Origin: Actinomadura viridilutea | GTDB taxonomy: Bacteria > Actinomycetota > Actinomycetes > Streptosporangiales > Streptosporangiaceae | Direction: 5' to 3' | Assembly: GCA_003001795.1 (NCBI GenBank) | Contig: PVNI01000017.1 | Coordinates: 1 to 64,000, forward strand | DNA: 64,000 nt | Shown: positions 42,552 to 51,013 of the stretch, in pieces | Position numbering within the stretch: the stretch's first letter is position 1 | Layout: each line of letters begins with the position of its first letter | Notes under the pieces: generated by a model | The model's database searches: none | Told to the model about the DNA's origin: nothing | The model's input: only the letters and a program-made list of their open reading frames with translations | Translations under genes and position numbers: made by a program

Positions 42552-43451
42552 TCAGTAGGAGGCGAGGACGCCGGTGAGGATGCGCGGGGTGTGTTCGGGG
42601 AGCGCGGCGTCGGTCACCAGGGTGTTGAAGGCGTGCCAGTGGCGTTCGATCTGCTCGGGCCGGGACGGATAGCACGCCCCCTCGGGGCGGTCGAGGTACA
42701 CCAGGTCCGGCAGGTCCTGCTGCATGAAGCGGACCAGGGTGAACGGGGTCTCGAGATGGCCGGTCGCGGTGTGCGGCGCGACCTGCACGGTGACGTTCGG
42801 CCGCCGGGCGACGTCGATGATGTGCTGGAGCTGCGCGCGCATCGTCGCCGTGCCGCCGACGGGCCGCCACAGCACGACCTCGTCCAGCACCACCCACAGG
42901 TTGACCGGCCGCGGCCGGGCCCGCAGGACGCGCTGGCGGCCGATGCGCAGCGCGACGCGGCGGCGCAGCTCCTCGGCGGTGGCGTCGGGGTGGCGCCGGG
43001 CGATGTCCGCGCGCGCGTAGTCGGGGGTCTGCAGCAGCACCGGCACGGCGTCGGGTTCGAAGCAGCGGATCAGCCGGGCGGACTGCTCCGCCGACAGGTA
43101 GAGGCGCTCCCGGGCGGGCACGAGGTCGCGTTCGGCGTCCCACCAGCCGGGGGCGCGGGTCTGCTCCACCAGGGCCAGCGCCGTGGCGCGTTCGGCCTCG
43201 TCGTACACGCCGTACAGGGCGAGCAGGGCGGCGACGTCGCGGTGCTTGAAGCCGGTCCGGCCGCGCTCCATGCGCCCGAGCGTGGTCGCGGACACGCCGA
43301 CGGCCTTGGCCGCCTGCACCCTCGTCAGACCGCTCTCCTCGCGCAGGGCGCGCAGGCGCCTGCCCAGCAGCAGCCGCGGGACGAGCGGTCCGCTGGGCGG
43401 GGCCGCGGCGGTCGGGTCGCTGGATCGTGCGCTCCGGACGACGGCGACCAA
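42552..43451 (-). CDS. XRE-family regulator with DUF5753 domain
   Basis: 299-aa helix-turn-helix regulator. The HTH is RRLRALREESGLTRVQAAKAVGVSATTLGRMERGR (residues about 30-65, quoted in part as VQAAKAVGVSATTLGRME). The C-terminal part is DUF5753 (RLIRCFEPDAVPVLLQTPDYA, VLDEVVLWRPVGG, VQVAPHTATGHLETPFTLV). Such genes are numerous in Streptomyces-like genomes, often beside small DUF397 proteins; none is seen here. The TTG at 43451 is the first possible start and is uncertain. A LacI-type palindrome lies upstream. Confidence 0.87.
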   Translation of the reverse strand: MVAVVRSARSSDPTAAAPPSGPLVPRLLLGRRLRALREESGLTRVQAAKAVGVSATTLGRMERGRTGFKHRDVAALLALYGVYDEAERATALALVEQTRAPGWWDAERDLVPARERLYLSAEQSARLIRCFEPDAVPVLLQTPDYARADIARRHPDATAEELRRRVALRIGRQRVLRARPRPVNLWVVLDEVVLWRPVGGTATMRAQLQHIIDVARRPNVTVQVAPHTATGHLETPFTLVRFMQQDLPDLVYLDRPEGACYPSRPEQIERHWHAFNTLVTDAALPEHTPRILTGVLASY

Positions 43452-43518
43452 GGCGGGCTCCTCGATTGGACTGCCATGGACGAATGAACACCGGCTCTAC
43501 ACGGTACCGCTCCGCTTC

Positions 43519-43534
43519 TGCGAAAGCGCTTGCA
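43519..43534. promoter_or_regulatory. LacI/cre-like operator upstream of the XRE gene
   Basis: tgcgaaagcgcttgca, centred on the palindrome aagcgctt and flanked by tgc/gca, resembles LacI-family operators. It is 68 bp upstream of the proposed TTG start, in the 208-bp gap before the methyltransferase 3' end. Confidence 0.35.
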
Positions 43535-43659
43535 CGACGGATCGGGTCTGGCGCCGCCCGGCGGCGCGGCGCGGTCGGCGGACACGGCGCGACCTGCGGT
43601 TCAGGGGTCGTCCAGGGACGGGCGCGAACGCGCGCTGCGCCAAAAATTACCCATACGGC

Positions 43660-44472
43660 CTAGGGTTTACGGGCGACACCGCACAGGGTCGGCTGGACGA
43701 CCGCTTCCAGCGGCTCGACCTCCGGGCGCCACAGGGGGCACGGCACGATCCCCGGTTCGACCGGCTGGAAGCCTTCGAAGTAGCGGCGGACGTAGTCGGG
43801 CGAGCGCAGCCGGTAGGGGACGGCCCCGGTGTCGTCGTAGGCGCGCTGCGCCTCCTTGAACGCCGCGTCGGTGTCGGTGGCGTCGTACATGGCCAGGTAG
43901 CTGCCGGGGGCCAGCGCGTCCTTCAGGCGCCGCACGATCGACTGCGCCTCCTCGTCGTCGACGATGTGGCCCATGACGCCCATCAGCAGGAGCGCGACCG
44001 GACGGGACAGGTCCAGGAACTCCCCCGCCATCTCGATGATCTTCTCGGGCTCGTGCAGGTCGGCGTCGAGGTAGTGGGTGGCGCCCTCGGGGGTGCTGGT
44101 GAGCAGGGCGCGCGCGTGCGCCAGGACGAGGGGGTCGTTGTCGACGTACACGATGCGCGACTCGGGGGCGACGCGCTGGGCGACCTCGTGGGTGTTGTCG
44201 ACGGTGGGCAGGCCGGTGCCGATGTCGAGGAACTGGCGCACGCCGGCCTCCCCGGCGAGGAACTCGATGGCGCGGGACAGGAACAGCCGCCCGGTGCGGG
44301 CGATCTCGACGATCTGCGGGAAGACCTCGACGTACGCGTCGCCGGCGCGGCGGTCGACCTCGTAGTTGTCGGTGCCGCCGAGCCAGTAGTTCCAGATGCG
44401 GGCCGAGTGCGGCACCGAGGTGTCGATCTTGGGGGTGGACCCCGGGGAGGCGGCCGGGTGGTCGTGGGTCAC
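43660..44472 (-). CDS. SAM-dependent methyltransferase, Streptomyces type (Methyltransf_19)
   Basis: 270-aa cytoplasmic methyltransferase of the actinobacterial PF04672 family. Signature N-terminus PHSARIWNYWLGGTDNYEVDR, SAM-binding FLDIGTGLPT near residue 82, VYVDNDPLVLAHARALL with the acidic ribose-binding residue, and C-terminal SPDYVRRYFEGF are all present. GTG 44472 has a ggaagga site. It follows the STM4011 gene on the same strand after 112 bp, with its own possible promoter. Members are numerous in actinomycete genomes; substrates unknown. It could belong to the STM4011-4015 pathway but nothing in the sequence proves this. Confidence 0.9.
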   Translation of the reverse strand: MTHDHPAASPGSTPKIDTSVPHSARIWNYWLGGTDNYEVDRRAGDAYVEVFPQIVEIARTGRLFLSRAIEFLAGEAGVRQFLDIGTGLPTVDNTHEVAQRVAPESRIVYVDNDPLVLAHARALLTSTPEGATHYLDADLHEPEKIIEMAGEFLDLSRPVALLLMGVMGHIVDDEEAQSIVRRLKDALAPGSYLAMYDATDTDAAFKEAQRAYDDTGAVPYRLRSPDYVRRYFEGFQPVEPGIVPCPLWRPEVEPLEAVVQPTLCGVARKP

Positions 44473-44584
44473 TGCCGACTGTCCTTCCGTCCACGATGGC
44501 GGGCACGGTGGCTCACCAACGTAGACGCGCGGCGCCGCCCGGCCAGTGGAACGCGATATTCGGACAGGCCGGAAGAATGCTTGT

Positions 44585-45505
44585 CTACTTCACATCTGCC
44601 AACCGGGGAATGCGTTCCAGCACACCCCCCGCAAAGACGTCATAGAGGCCGAGCGGCTCCAGGTGCACGTAGCCGATATGGCAGTCGCAGTAGTCCAGAG
44701 GGCAGGGGCGGGGCGTGAGGTTGTGGCGGAACGTGCCGTCGTAGAGGTTCCCCAGCACCGCCGGGACGAAATGGCAGCGCCGCACCGTCCCGTCGCCGTC
44801 CACGGAGATCACGCTGTGGCCGGTGCGGCACGGCAGGCCGCGGCTGCGGTGCGGGTACCGGCTGTAGGAGAACAAGGGGTCCAGCTCCGTCCAGGCGGCG
44901 GCCTCCTCATCGGTGTAGGCGCGCCCTTCGGCGGCGTTCACCCACAGGTAGACGTGGTCGGGCAGCGCGGCCCGCAGCCGTCGCGCGGCGTCGAGGTGCT
45001 CCGGCAGGCCCACGACGCCGACGCTGAAGCGCACGCCGTACTGGAGCAGCTCTCGGCACCTGTCCAGGAACCGCTCGGACGGCACCTGCCCCGGGTGGTA
45101 GGTGGTCCACAGCGCCAGCCGCGAAAGGTCGGCGTCGGCCGTCCAGCCGACGCGGTGGCTGAGGTTGGTCTGGACGGCGGCGCGCACGACGTGCGGCATG
45201 TGGCTGAGGTCGACCAGCGCCCGCCGGTACCAGGACCGGACCAGTCCCTCCCCCCAGGGCGTGAACAGCACAGAAACGGGGTGGGTCTGCTCCGAGACCC
45301 AGCTCACGAAGCGTTCCAGTGCGGCGCGGTCCGCGCGCAGCTGGGCGGGGGTGTCACGTCGCTTGGCGAAGGGGCAGTACGGGCAGTCGTAATCGCAGCT
45401 CGCCAGCGGTCCGCGATAGAGGATGGTGAGGTGGTCCATGGGCGTCGCGTCCCGGTGGTCCCCGCCCGCGTTCCGGTGCTCCGTGCAGGCGCGTCGGTTT
45501 CCCAT
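44585..45505 (-). CDS. STM4011-family radical SAM protein
   Basis: 306-aa radical SAM enzyme. The iron-sulfur motif CDYDCPYC (Cys37, Cys41, Cys44) lies in LYRGPLASCDYDCPYCPFA. Additional Cys in LPCRTGHSV, RRCHFVP and PLDYCDCHIGY near the C-terminus resemble auxiliary-cluster ligands of SPASM/Twitch-type enzymes. ATG 45505 has a strong gagagga site 10 bp after the STM4012 stop; ATG 45439 (MDHLTILY) is closer to typical family starts and would remove a 22-residue His/Cys-containing extension. Last gene of the operon. The family is defined by Salmonella STM4011; biochemical role not established to my knowledge. Confidence 0.9.
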   Translation of the reverse strand: MGNRRACTEHRNAGGDHRDATPMDHLTILYRGPLASCDYDCPYCPFAKRRDTPAQLRADRAALERFVSWVSEQTHPVSVLFTPWGEGLVRSWYRRALVDLSHMPHVVRAAVQTNLSHRVGWTADADLSRLALWTTYHPGQVPSERFLDRCRELLQYGVRFSVGVVGLPEHLDAARRLRAALPDHVYLWVNAAEGRAYTDEEAAAWTELDPLFSYSRYPHRSRGLPCRTGHSVISVDGDGTVRRCHFVPAVLGNLYDGTFRHNLTPRPCPLDYCDCHIGYVHLEPLGLYDVFAGGVLERIPRLADVK

Positions 45506-45515
45506 CAGCGTCCTC

Positions 45516-46844
45516 TCAGCGCGTCTCGTAGGTCTCCATGAGGCCGCGTACGCGGGGCGAGAACAGCGCGGGCCCGATCGCGTCGGAATAGGCGAGCCCC
45601 TCTGGGGTGAGCCGCAAGACGTCGGGCGTCTCCTCCAGCCAGCCTTGGTGAGCGAACCGCTCCATCTCGGGGCCGAAGTCGGCGACGGGGTCGCTGCCGA
45701 AACGCGCGTGGTAGGAGGCGCGGTCGAGGCCCGACGCCTGGAGCAGCGACTGGATGAGATGGCGTCGACGCCGTTCGTCGTCGTCCATTTCGAAACCGAC
45801 GCGTGCGACGCCGAAGTCCTTCTCGCTGATGTAGTCGTCGAGGATGGCGCGCACGGCCCGGATGTCGACGGCGTACTCGAACGAGTAATGCAGATCCGTG
45901 GTGTAGGAGCGGGCGCCGCAGCCCAGGCCGACCATACCGTCGGTCTGGCAGCAGTAGCGGGTGTCGGCCTCGGCCACGCCGCGCCGCCGGAACATGCGCA
46001 TCGACACCTGCTCGTAGCCGTTGGCCAGCAGGTGGTCGCGCCCGACCCGGTACAGGGTGAGCCGCTGGTCGTCCCAGCCGTCCGAGCCTCCCGCGCGGCG
46101 GCCGAGCCCCGTGAGCGGGCGGACGTACAGCGGATACAGGTAGATCTCCTCGGGGCGCCACGCTAGGGCGGCGTCCAGGGACGACAGCCACGACGACGGC
46201 GTCTGCCCCTCGATGCCGTAGATGAGGTCGATGTTGAGCGTCGGGAAGCCCGCGGCGCGGATACGGCCGAGGGCGGCCTCGACCTCGGCGCGCTTCTGCG
46301 GCCGTACGGCGGCGCGCGTCTCAGCCTCCACGAAGCTCTGCACGCCGATCGACACGCGGGTGGCGCCGCGTTCGGCCAGGACGGCGAGGCGGTCTGCGGT
46401 CGCCGTCGCCGGGGACGTCTCCACGGCCAGCGGCACGGCCTCCAGGTCGGCGAAACGGGCGGCGATGTCGCACAACCGTTCCAGCTCGGCGGCGGTGAGG
46501 TAGGTCGGGGTGCCGCCCCCGAATGCGGCGACCTCGAACGACGCCTCCCCCAGGGCGTCGCGCACTGCGGTCGCCTGCCGGTCGAGCGCATCCAGATAGG
46601 CGCCGGTGAGCTCCTCGGACGCGCCGGTGCGGGCGAACAGGTTGCAGAAGCCGCAGCGCACCTCGCAGAACGGCACGTGCAGGTAGAGGAACAGCGCGTC
46701 GCGCCGCTCTTCGGCCCACACCTCGCGAAGCGGCCGCCGCGGCGTCAGTGGCCGGTAGGCGGTCTTGTGCGGGTAGGCGTAGACGTAGCCCTGATAGGGG
46801 CTGGTGGACATGATGGTGGACGCTGTGGTGGGCGTGATGGTCAC
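45516..46844 (-). CDS. STM4012-family radical SAM protein (HemN-like)
   Basis: 442-aa radical SAM enzyme similar to coproporphyrinogen dehydrogenase. The cluster motif is HVPFCEVRCGFCNLF, with Cys60, Cys64 and Cys67. AFGGGTPTYL is the GGGTP SAM-binding block, RVSIGVQSF and NIDLIYGIEGQT follow, as in HemW/HemN. The family block YVYAYPHKTAYRPL is diagnostic for STM4012. GTG 46844 overlaps the STM4013 stop (GTGA); ATG 46811 is an internal alternative. HemN-like enzymes perform radical additions or methyl transfers. Product unknown. It is co-translated with the hydrolase upstream and 10 bp from the second radical SAM gene. Confidence 0.92.
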   Translation of the reverse strand: MTITPTTASTIMSTSPYQGYVYAYPHKTAYRPLTPRRPLREVWAEERRDALFLYLHVPFCEVRCGFCNLFARTGASEELTGAYLDALDRQATAVRDALGEASFEVAAFGGGTPTYLTAAELERLCDIAARFADLEAVPLAVETSPATATADRLAVLAERGATRVSIGVQSFVEAETRAAVRPQKRAEVEAALGRIRAAGFPTLNIDLIYGIEGQTPSSWLSSLDAALAWRPEEIYLYPLYVRPLTGLGRRAGGSDGWDDQRLTLYRVGRDHLLANGYEQVSMRMFRRRGVAEADTRYCCQTDGMVGLGCGARSYTTDLHYSFEYAVDIRAVRAILDDYISEKDFGVARVGFEMDDDERRRRHLIQSLLQASGLDRASYHARFGSDPVADFGPEMERFAHQGWLEETPDVLRLTPEGLAYSDAIGPALFSPRVRGLMETYETR

Positions 46845-47632
46845 GACAGCACGAACTCCCCGTACGGAACGGTCCAGACGACCTCGTGGCCGATCCGGTG
46901 CCCGACGTGGCCGTCCTCGCCGTAGGCCGTTCCGTGGTCGGAACAGACGATCACGAAGCAGGGTCGGCGCATGAGGTCGAACAGGCGGCCCAGGTGGCGG
47001 TCGACGTAGCGCAGCGCGGCGGCGTGGCTTTCCCGGGTGTCGCCGTCCTCCCGGGTGGCGCCGTCGAGGTAGAACCAGTTGGGCTGGTGCAGCGCGGACA
47101 CGTTGAGCAGCAGGAACAGCCGCCGATCGGCGGGCAGCCGCGCCATCGTCCGCTCCACCCGGTCGATCTGGCGCTCCAGCGACGCGGGCTCGGTGACGCC
47201 GAACTCCGGCTCCCAGTGGCTCTCGGCGAACAGGTTCGGCAGCACCGAGCCGAGCGGCGTGCGCTTGTTGAAGAACCCGACGCCGCCGACGCACACCGTG
47301 TGGTAGCCGCCCCGCGCGAGCCCGGTCGGCAGGTCGGCCGCGTCGAACACCCACGTCGTCTTCGCGGTCGTCTCGCTGCCGGGGAAGCGCGCGGCGAACA
47401 GCCGCGGATGCGGGCCGGGGCGCGCCGGGGTGGGCAGGAATCCGGCGAGCATGGCGGCGTGCGCGGCGTAGGTGAAGCTGCCGGGGCTGTGCCGCCGCTC
47501 CCACCGGCCGCCCGGCAGCAGCCCGGTGAGCGTCGGGGTCTGCCCGGACGCCGCCAGCTCGGCCGCCACGTCGTAGCGCAGCGTGTCCAGCGTCACCAGC
47601 AGCAGATCGTGGCTGCCGACGATCTCGTTCAT
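46841..47632 (-). CDS. STM4013/SEN3800-family hydrolase
   Basis: 263-aa member of the alkaline-phosphatase/sulfatase superfamily. LLLVTLDTLRYD gives the first metal Asp, HSPGSFTYAAHAAMLAG the Ser/Thr nucleophile region, and CSDHGTAYGEDGHVGHRIGH the second metal site (each within family blocks). No signal peptide, so it acts in the cytoplasm on a phospho-, phosphono- or sulfo-ester. ATG 47632 overlaps the STM4014 stop by 4 bp; GTG 47641 has a well-spaced ggggagg and is an alternative. Its fixed place between the ATP-grasp-like and radical SAM genes marks it as a core enzyme of the pathway. Confidence 0.9.
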   Translation of the reverse strand: MNEIVGSHDLLLVTLDTLRYDVAAELAASGQTPTLTGLLPGGRWERRHSPGSFTYAAHAAMLAGFLPTPARPGPHPRLFAARFPGSETTAKTTWVFDAADLPTGLARGGYHTVCVGGVGFFNKRTPLGSVLPNLFAESHWEPEFGVTEPASLERQIDRVERTMARLPADRRLFLLLNVSALHQPNWFYLDGATREDGDTRESHAAALRYVDRHLGRLFDLMRRPCFVIVCSDHGTAYGEDGHVGHRIGHEVVWTVPYGEFVLS

Positions 47633-48900
47633 GTCGCGCACGCGCTCACCTCCCCGTGCATGGGCGCGACGGGTCGTCCCTGGTCCGCCTCGTGAACGTC
47701 TCGGCCAGAGACGTCGCGCTCCCCTTCCGTCCCGGCCGTGCGCGCGCCGCGCGCCGTCGTGTCCTCGGACGGTCCGCCGCTCCCGGCCGCGTCGTGCGGC
47801 GTCGCGGACGGCCGGGCGAGGGCGGCGCGGACCTGCGCGGCATAGGTGTCGAGGCCCTCCGCGAACGTGCCCGGCAGGCCGGTCAGCCGGGGAAGCAGGT
47901 CGCCGAAGGCGTTCACCTCGGCGACCGCGAACTCCCGCCAGCCGATGCCGACCATGAGGTCGACGCCGACCATGCCGCTGCCTGGAAAACAGGCCGCCGC
48001 CTGCGCGCACACGTCGAGCGCGCGCCGCCACCCGTGCTCCCCCAGCGCGCGCCGCACCGCCTCCAGATCACCGCGCGCGCCGCCAAGGTGCAGGTTGGTC
48101 ATGGGGGAACGGCTCATCCGCACGACGGCATGGGTCGGCTCCCCCGCGATGACGACCACGCGCAGGTCGAACACGCGGCCGTTCACTGCGGCCTTGGGGA
48201 ACCACCGCTCGACGTGCAACCCGTCCGGGGCGAGCGTGTCGACCAGGTGCGCCACGTCCCGCTCGGTCTCGTACGACCGGACGCGCAGCGAGTTGACGTA
48301 CCCGTCCGGCGTCCGGGCGGCGGAGGTGACCGCCTTGATCCGGCCGCCGGGCGCGGTCTGCAACGCGATGACCCCGGAGGCGGAAGAGCCGTGCGCGGGC
48401 TTGACGAACACGCGGCGCATGCCCGCCTCGGCCATCCGGTCGCGCAGCTGCGCGTACCCGTCGACCGGGGGCAGCGCGTCCGGGACCGGCACACCGGCGG
48501 CCTGGAGACGGGCGTGGCAGAGCCGCTTGTCGAACATCACGGCGATGTCGTCCACGTCGCCGACGAGCCGCGCGCCGCGCCGCTGCGCGTCCGCCCGGAT
48601 GCGCGTCAGCGCCTGGACGAACGTCCGGTACCAGCGGGCGCCGCCGCCCACGCGCGCCGGATTCCCGGGGCCGCGCAGCAGAGCGTCGACGTTCGCGTCC
48701 TCCCCCGGCGAGTCGATGCGCACCAGCGTGTCCGTGACGTCCAGGTGCGCCGCCGCCCCCGCCAGCGGGTCGCGGGTCGCCCTGAGCACGTCCGTCCAGG
48801 GAACGACGCGCGGCTCGGGCAGGCCGGACGCCCGGCAGGCGGCGGCGAACAGCTCCGTGCGCCGGTCGCCGGGCGTGCCGATCACGAGGAACGCCGGCAC
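47629..48900 (-). CDS. STM4014-family protein, ATP-grasp-like
   Basis: About 423-aa cytoplasmic protein. Residues about 1-110 are a Rossmann-like N-terminal domain (FLVIGTPGDRRTELFAAAC). The centre shows ATP-grasp features: DIAVMFDKRLCHARLQAAGV, FVKPAHGSSASGV with the nucleotide-binding Lys, and VAEVNAFGDLL with the late Glu/Asn metal ligands. ATP-grasp ligases couple a carboxylate to an amine or hydroxyl through an acyl phosphate. GTG 48900 is chosen since GGAG lies five bases upstream; GTG 48915 is longer but lacks a site. The last 60 residues are a polar unconserved tail. Overlaps STM4013. Confidence 0.86.
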   Translation of the reverse strand: MPAFLVIGTPGDRRTELFAAACRASGLPEPRVVPWTDVLRATRDPLAGAAAHLDVTDTLVRIDSPGEDANVDALLRGPGNPARVGGGARWYRTFVQALTRIRADAQRRGARLVGDVDDIAVMFDKRLCHARLQAAGVPVPDALPPVDGYAQLRDRMAEAGMRRVFVKPAHGSSASGVIALQTAPGGRIKAVTSAARTPDGYVNSLRVRSYETERDVAHLVDTLAPDGLHVERWFPKAAVNGRVFDLRVVVIAGEPTHAVVRMSRSPMTNLHLGGARGDLEAVRRALGEHGWRRALDVCAQAAACFPGSGMVGVDLMVGIGWREFAVAEVNAFGDLLPRLTGLPGTFAEGLDTYAAQVRAALARPSATPHDAAGSGGPSEDTTARGARTAGTEGERDVSGRDVHEADQGRPVAPMHGEVSACAT

Positions 48901-48932
48901 CGTCGCTCCGCGCACCGACAGATGGTCATCAT
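48882..48932 (-). CDS. 16-codon upstream ORF overlapping the STM4014 start
   Basis: ATG-ATG with an aaggg site eight bases upstream encodes MMTICRCAERRCRRSS and stops inside the STM4014 gene, 18 bases after its GTG, in another frame. It uses the best Shine-Dalgarno sequence in the interval after the last STM4015 gene. It could deliver ribosomes to the STM4014 start by re-initiation. Small size makes it tentative. Confidence 0.35.
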   Translation of the reverse strand: MMTICRCAERRCRRSS

Positions 48933-48964
48933 GGGTATCCCTTAAGAGTGCTCCGCGTCGACCG

Positions 48965-49867
48965 TCACTCGTCGACCGCGACGTAGACCCAACCGTCCTG
49001 GTCCCGCTGCTCCTGCTCGTCGAGGTTCACCTCGACGCCGGGCAGGGCCTGCCGCACCCGCTCCATCATCGCGTCGCTGAGGAAGTGGTGATGCAGGTCG
49101 AGCCGACGCAGATGAGTGAGCGGCTGCCCCGACAGCAACGCCTCCGCCCCCTCATCGGTCAACGTGCCGAGGGCCAGGCTCAGCGACTCCAACCGCGCGA
49201 CCACCGGGGCGCTCGCCAGCGCCGCCGCCAGCTCATCGGCGTGCTCGGCGTTCTCCAGCCCCAGATGGCGCAGCGCTGAGAAACGCTCCCCGTTCAGAAT
49301 CGGCGCCAGATCCGCCACGGTGACGTCGCCGCCGTAGTTCTCGACGCCCAGCCACAAATCCAGGTGCTCCAGGTTGGGCAGGTCGCAGGCGCCGACGGCG
49401 CGCACCACCTCGGAGGGCAGCCCGCAGCTTTCGAACCGCAGCCGCCGCAGCGCCGTGCGGGCGATGGGCCGCAGTCGCAGTTTCTCGCTGCCGCGCACCT
49501 CGAAGCACTCCAGGTCGGGGAACGCCTCGAACAGCGGGGTGATGTCCTCGCGTTCGATCCAGGACATCTCCATCTGCTCCCACACGATGTCGCCGAGGAA
49601 CACGTTGCGCAGCGCCGGCAGGCGGCCGACGTGCTCGGCGAGCATCCGGGGCACATCGGTGGTGTTGTCGTCGAAGCCGAAGACCAGGTGGGACACCCGG
49701 GTGGTGTCGACGGCGTCCAGAAACTCGTCGAAGACGTCCGAAAGGCGGCCGTTGTAGTCCGTCGCGATGCGCCAGGCGGTCGCGCTCGGGTCGCCGGTCG
49801 GCGGTGCGGAGGGCGTGAAGTCCTCGACCGGCAGACCGGCGAAGTGCGTCAGATGATGAACGGACAT
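48965..49867 (-). CDS. STM4015-family LRR protein, copy 1
   Basis: 300-aa cytoplasmic leucine-rich-repeat protein closest to the enzyme genes. Starts SVHHLTHFAGLPVEDF. Irregular LRRs run from about residue 85 to 280 (LPALRNVFLGD, FPDLECFEVRG, LRRLRFESCGLP, LPNLEHLDLWLG, FSALRHLGLENA, LTHLRRLDLHHHFL). The C-terminus is VEVNLDEQ followed by a variable acidic stretch and GWVYVAVDE. LRR proteins bind other proteins; STM4015 always travels with the radical SAM genes. The N-terminal half resembles copy 4. ATG has a ggaaaggga-type site. Function unknown. Confidence 0.9.
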   Translation of the reverse strand: MSVHHLTHFAGLPVEDFTPSAPPTGDPSATAWRIATDYNGRLSDVFDEFLDAVDTTRVSHLVFGFDDNTTDVPRMLAEHVGRLPALRNVFLGDIVWEQMEMSWIEREDITPLFEAFPDLECFEVRGSEKLRLRPIARTALRRLRFESCGLPSEVVRAVGACDLPNLEHLDLWLGVENYGGDVTVADLAPILNGERFSALRHLGLENAEHADELAAALASAPVVARLESLSLALGTLTDEGAEALLSGQPLTHLRRLDLHHHFLSDAMMERVRQALPGVEVNLDEQEQRDQDGWVYVAVDE

Positions 49868-49923
49868 GGATCCCTTTCCGCGTCGAACGGGACCTGTCCT
49901 ACCAAGCGCCCCCGACAGTCCGC
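49868..49923 (-). promoter_or_regulatory. Conserved upstream block, STM4015 copy 1
   Basis: Immediately upstream of the ATG is a block shared with copies 2-4. On the minus strand it reads ggactgtcgggggcgcttgg, then taggac, then ggtcccgttcgac, then cggaaaggg as ribosome-binding site. Confidence 0.7.
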
Positions 49924-49981
49924 GCGCTTTCCGCCGTCCGCGTCCGACGACCTGCGCGAACGGCCTCCGGCGCGGACGGCG

Positions 49982-50890
49982 TCACTCGGAGACCGCGACA
50001 TACGGACAATCATCCAGCTCCTTCTGCTCGTCGAGGTTCACCTCGACGCCGGGCAGGGCCTGCCGCACCCGCTCCATCATCGCGTCGCTGAGGAAGTGGT
50101 GATGCAGGTCGAGCCGACGCAGGCGAGTGAGCGGCTGCCCCGACAGCAACGCCTCGGCACCCTCGTCGGTCAACGTGCCGAGGGCCAGGCTCAGCGACTC
50201 CAACCGCGCCGCGATCGGGGCGTCCGCAACCGCCGCCGCGATCTCGTCGGCCCTCGGGGCGTCCTCCAGCCCAAGATGGCGCAGGGACGGGAACCGCTCC
50301 CCGCTCAAGATCGGCGCCAGATCGGCCACGGTGGTGTCACCGCCGTAGTCGTCGACGCCCAACCACAGGTCCAAGTGCTCCAGATTGGGCAGGTCGCAGG
50401 CGCAGAGGTTGCGCACGACCCGGCCTGGCAGTCCGCCGGTCTCCAGCCGCAGCCGCCGCAGGGCCTCGCTGGCGAACGGGCGCCCCTGCATATCGCAGTT
50501 GCCGCGCACCTCCAGGGTCTCCAACCGGGGGAACGCCTCGACCAGCCGGGTGATGTCGCCCCGCCCGATCCAGGAGATCTCGCTCTCCCAGTACGCGATG
50601 TCGCCGACGAACAGGTGGCGCAGCGCCGGCAGGCGGTCGGCGGCGTCGACGAGCAGCTCGATCGTGTCGCAGCTGTCGTCCCAGCCGGTGACCAGGTGGG
50701 TCAGCCGAGCGGCGTCGACGGTGTCCAGGAACTCGTGGAGGATCTCCGGGAACGGCGTCTGCCAGTCGTATTGCACCCGCCAGGCCGTCGGGCCGGGGAC
50801 GTCGGCGGGCCGGGGGCGGCGCCCGTCCTCGTCGGGGAAGTCGGTCACCGGCAGCCCGGCGAAGTGTGACAGGTGCTCGTTGACGGTCAT
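49982..50890 (-). CDS. STM4015-family LRR protein, copy 2
   Basis: 302-aa paralogue. N-terminus TVNEHLSHFAGLPVTDFPDE is nearly the same as copy 3, including the segment FLDTVDAARLTHLVTGWDD. LRR blocks follow the same order as in copy 1 (LPALRHLFVGDIAYWESEISW, FPRLETLEVRGNCDMQ, LPNLEHLDLWLGVDDYGGD). The C-terminus has ERVRQALPGVEVNLDEQ like copy 1, then KELDDCPYVAVSE, which adds a Cys in the tail. ATG 50890 is chosen by homology and by its ribosome-binding site; 13 upstream codons in frame belong to the conserved non-coding block. 114 bp separate it from copy 1. Confidence 0.9.
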   Translation of the reverse strand: MTVNEHLSHFAGLPVTDFPDEDGRRPRPADVPGPTAWRVQYDWQTPFPEILHEFLDTVDAARLTHLVTGWDDSCDTIELLVDAADRLPALRHLFVGDIAYWESEISWIGRGDITRLVEAFPRLETLEVRGNCDMQGRPFASEALRRLRLETGGLPGRVVRNLCACDLPNLEHLDLWLGVDDYGGDTTVADLAPILSGERFPSLRHLGLEDAPRADEIAAAVADAPIAARLESLSLALGTLTDEGAEALLSGQPLTRLRRLDLHHHFLSDAMMERVRQALPGVEVNLDEQKELDDCPYVAVSE

Positions 50891-50948
50891 GGATTCCCTT
50901 TCGGTGTCGAACGGGACCTGTCCTACCAAGCGCCCCCGACAGTCCGCA
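50891..50948 (-). promoter_or_regulatory. Conserved upstream block, STM4015 copy 2
   Basis: Same block as before copy 1, identical over ggactgtcgggggcgcttgg and taggacaggtcccgttcgac, with cgaaaggga before the start. Retention of the block in each copy implies that it was duplicated with the gene and is under selection or young. Confidence 0.7.
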
Positions 50949-51013
50949 GCGCAGAACCCCGGGTCGACACGCGCGAACGGCCCCTCGCGCGGGCGGACGT
51001 CACTCGGAGACCG

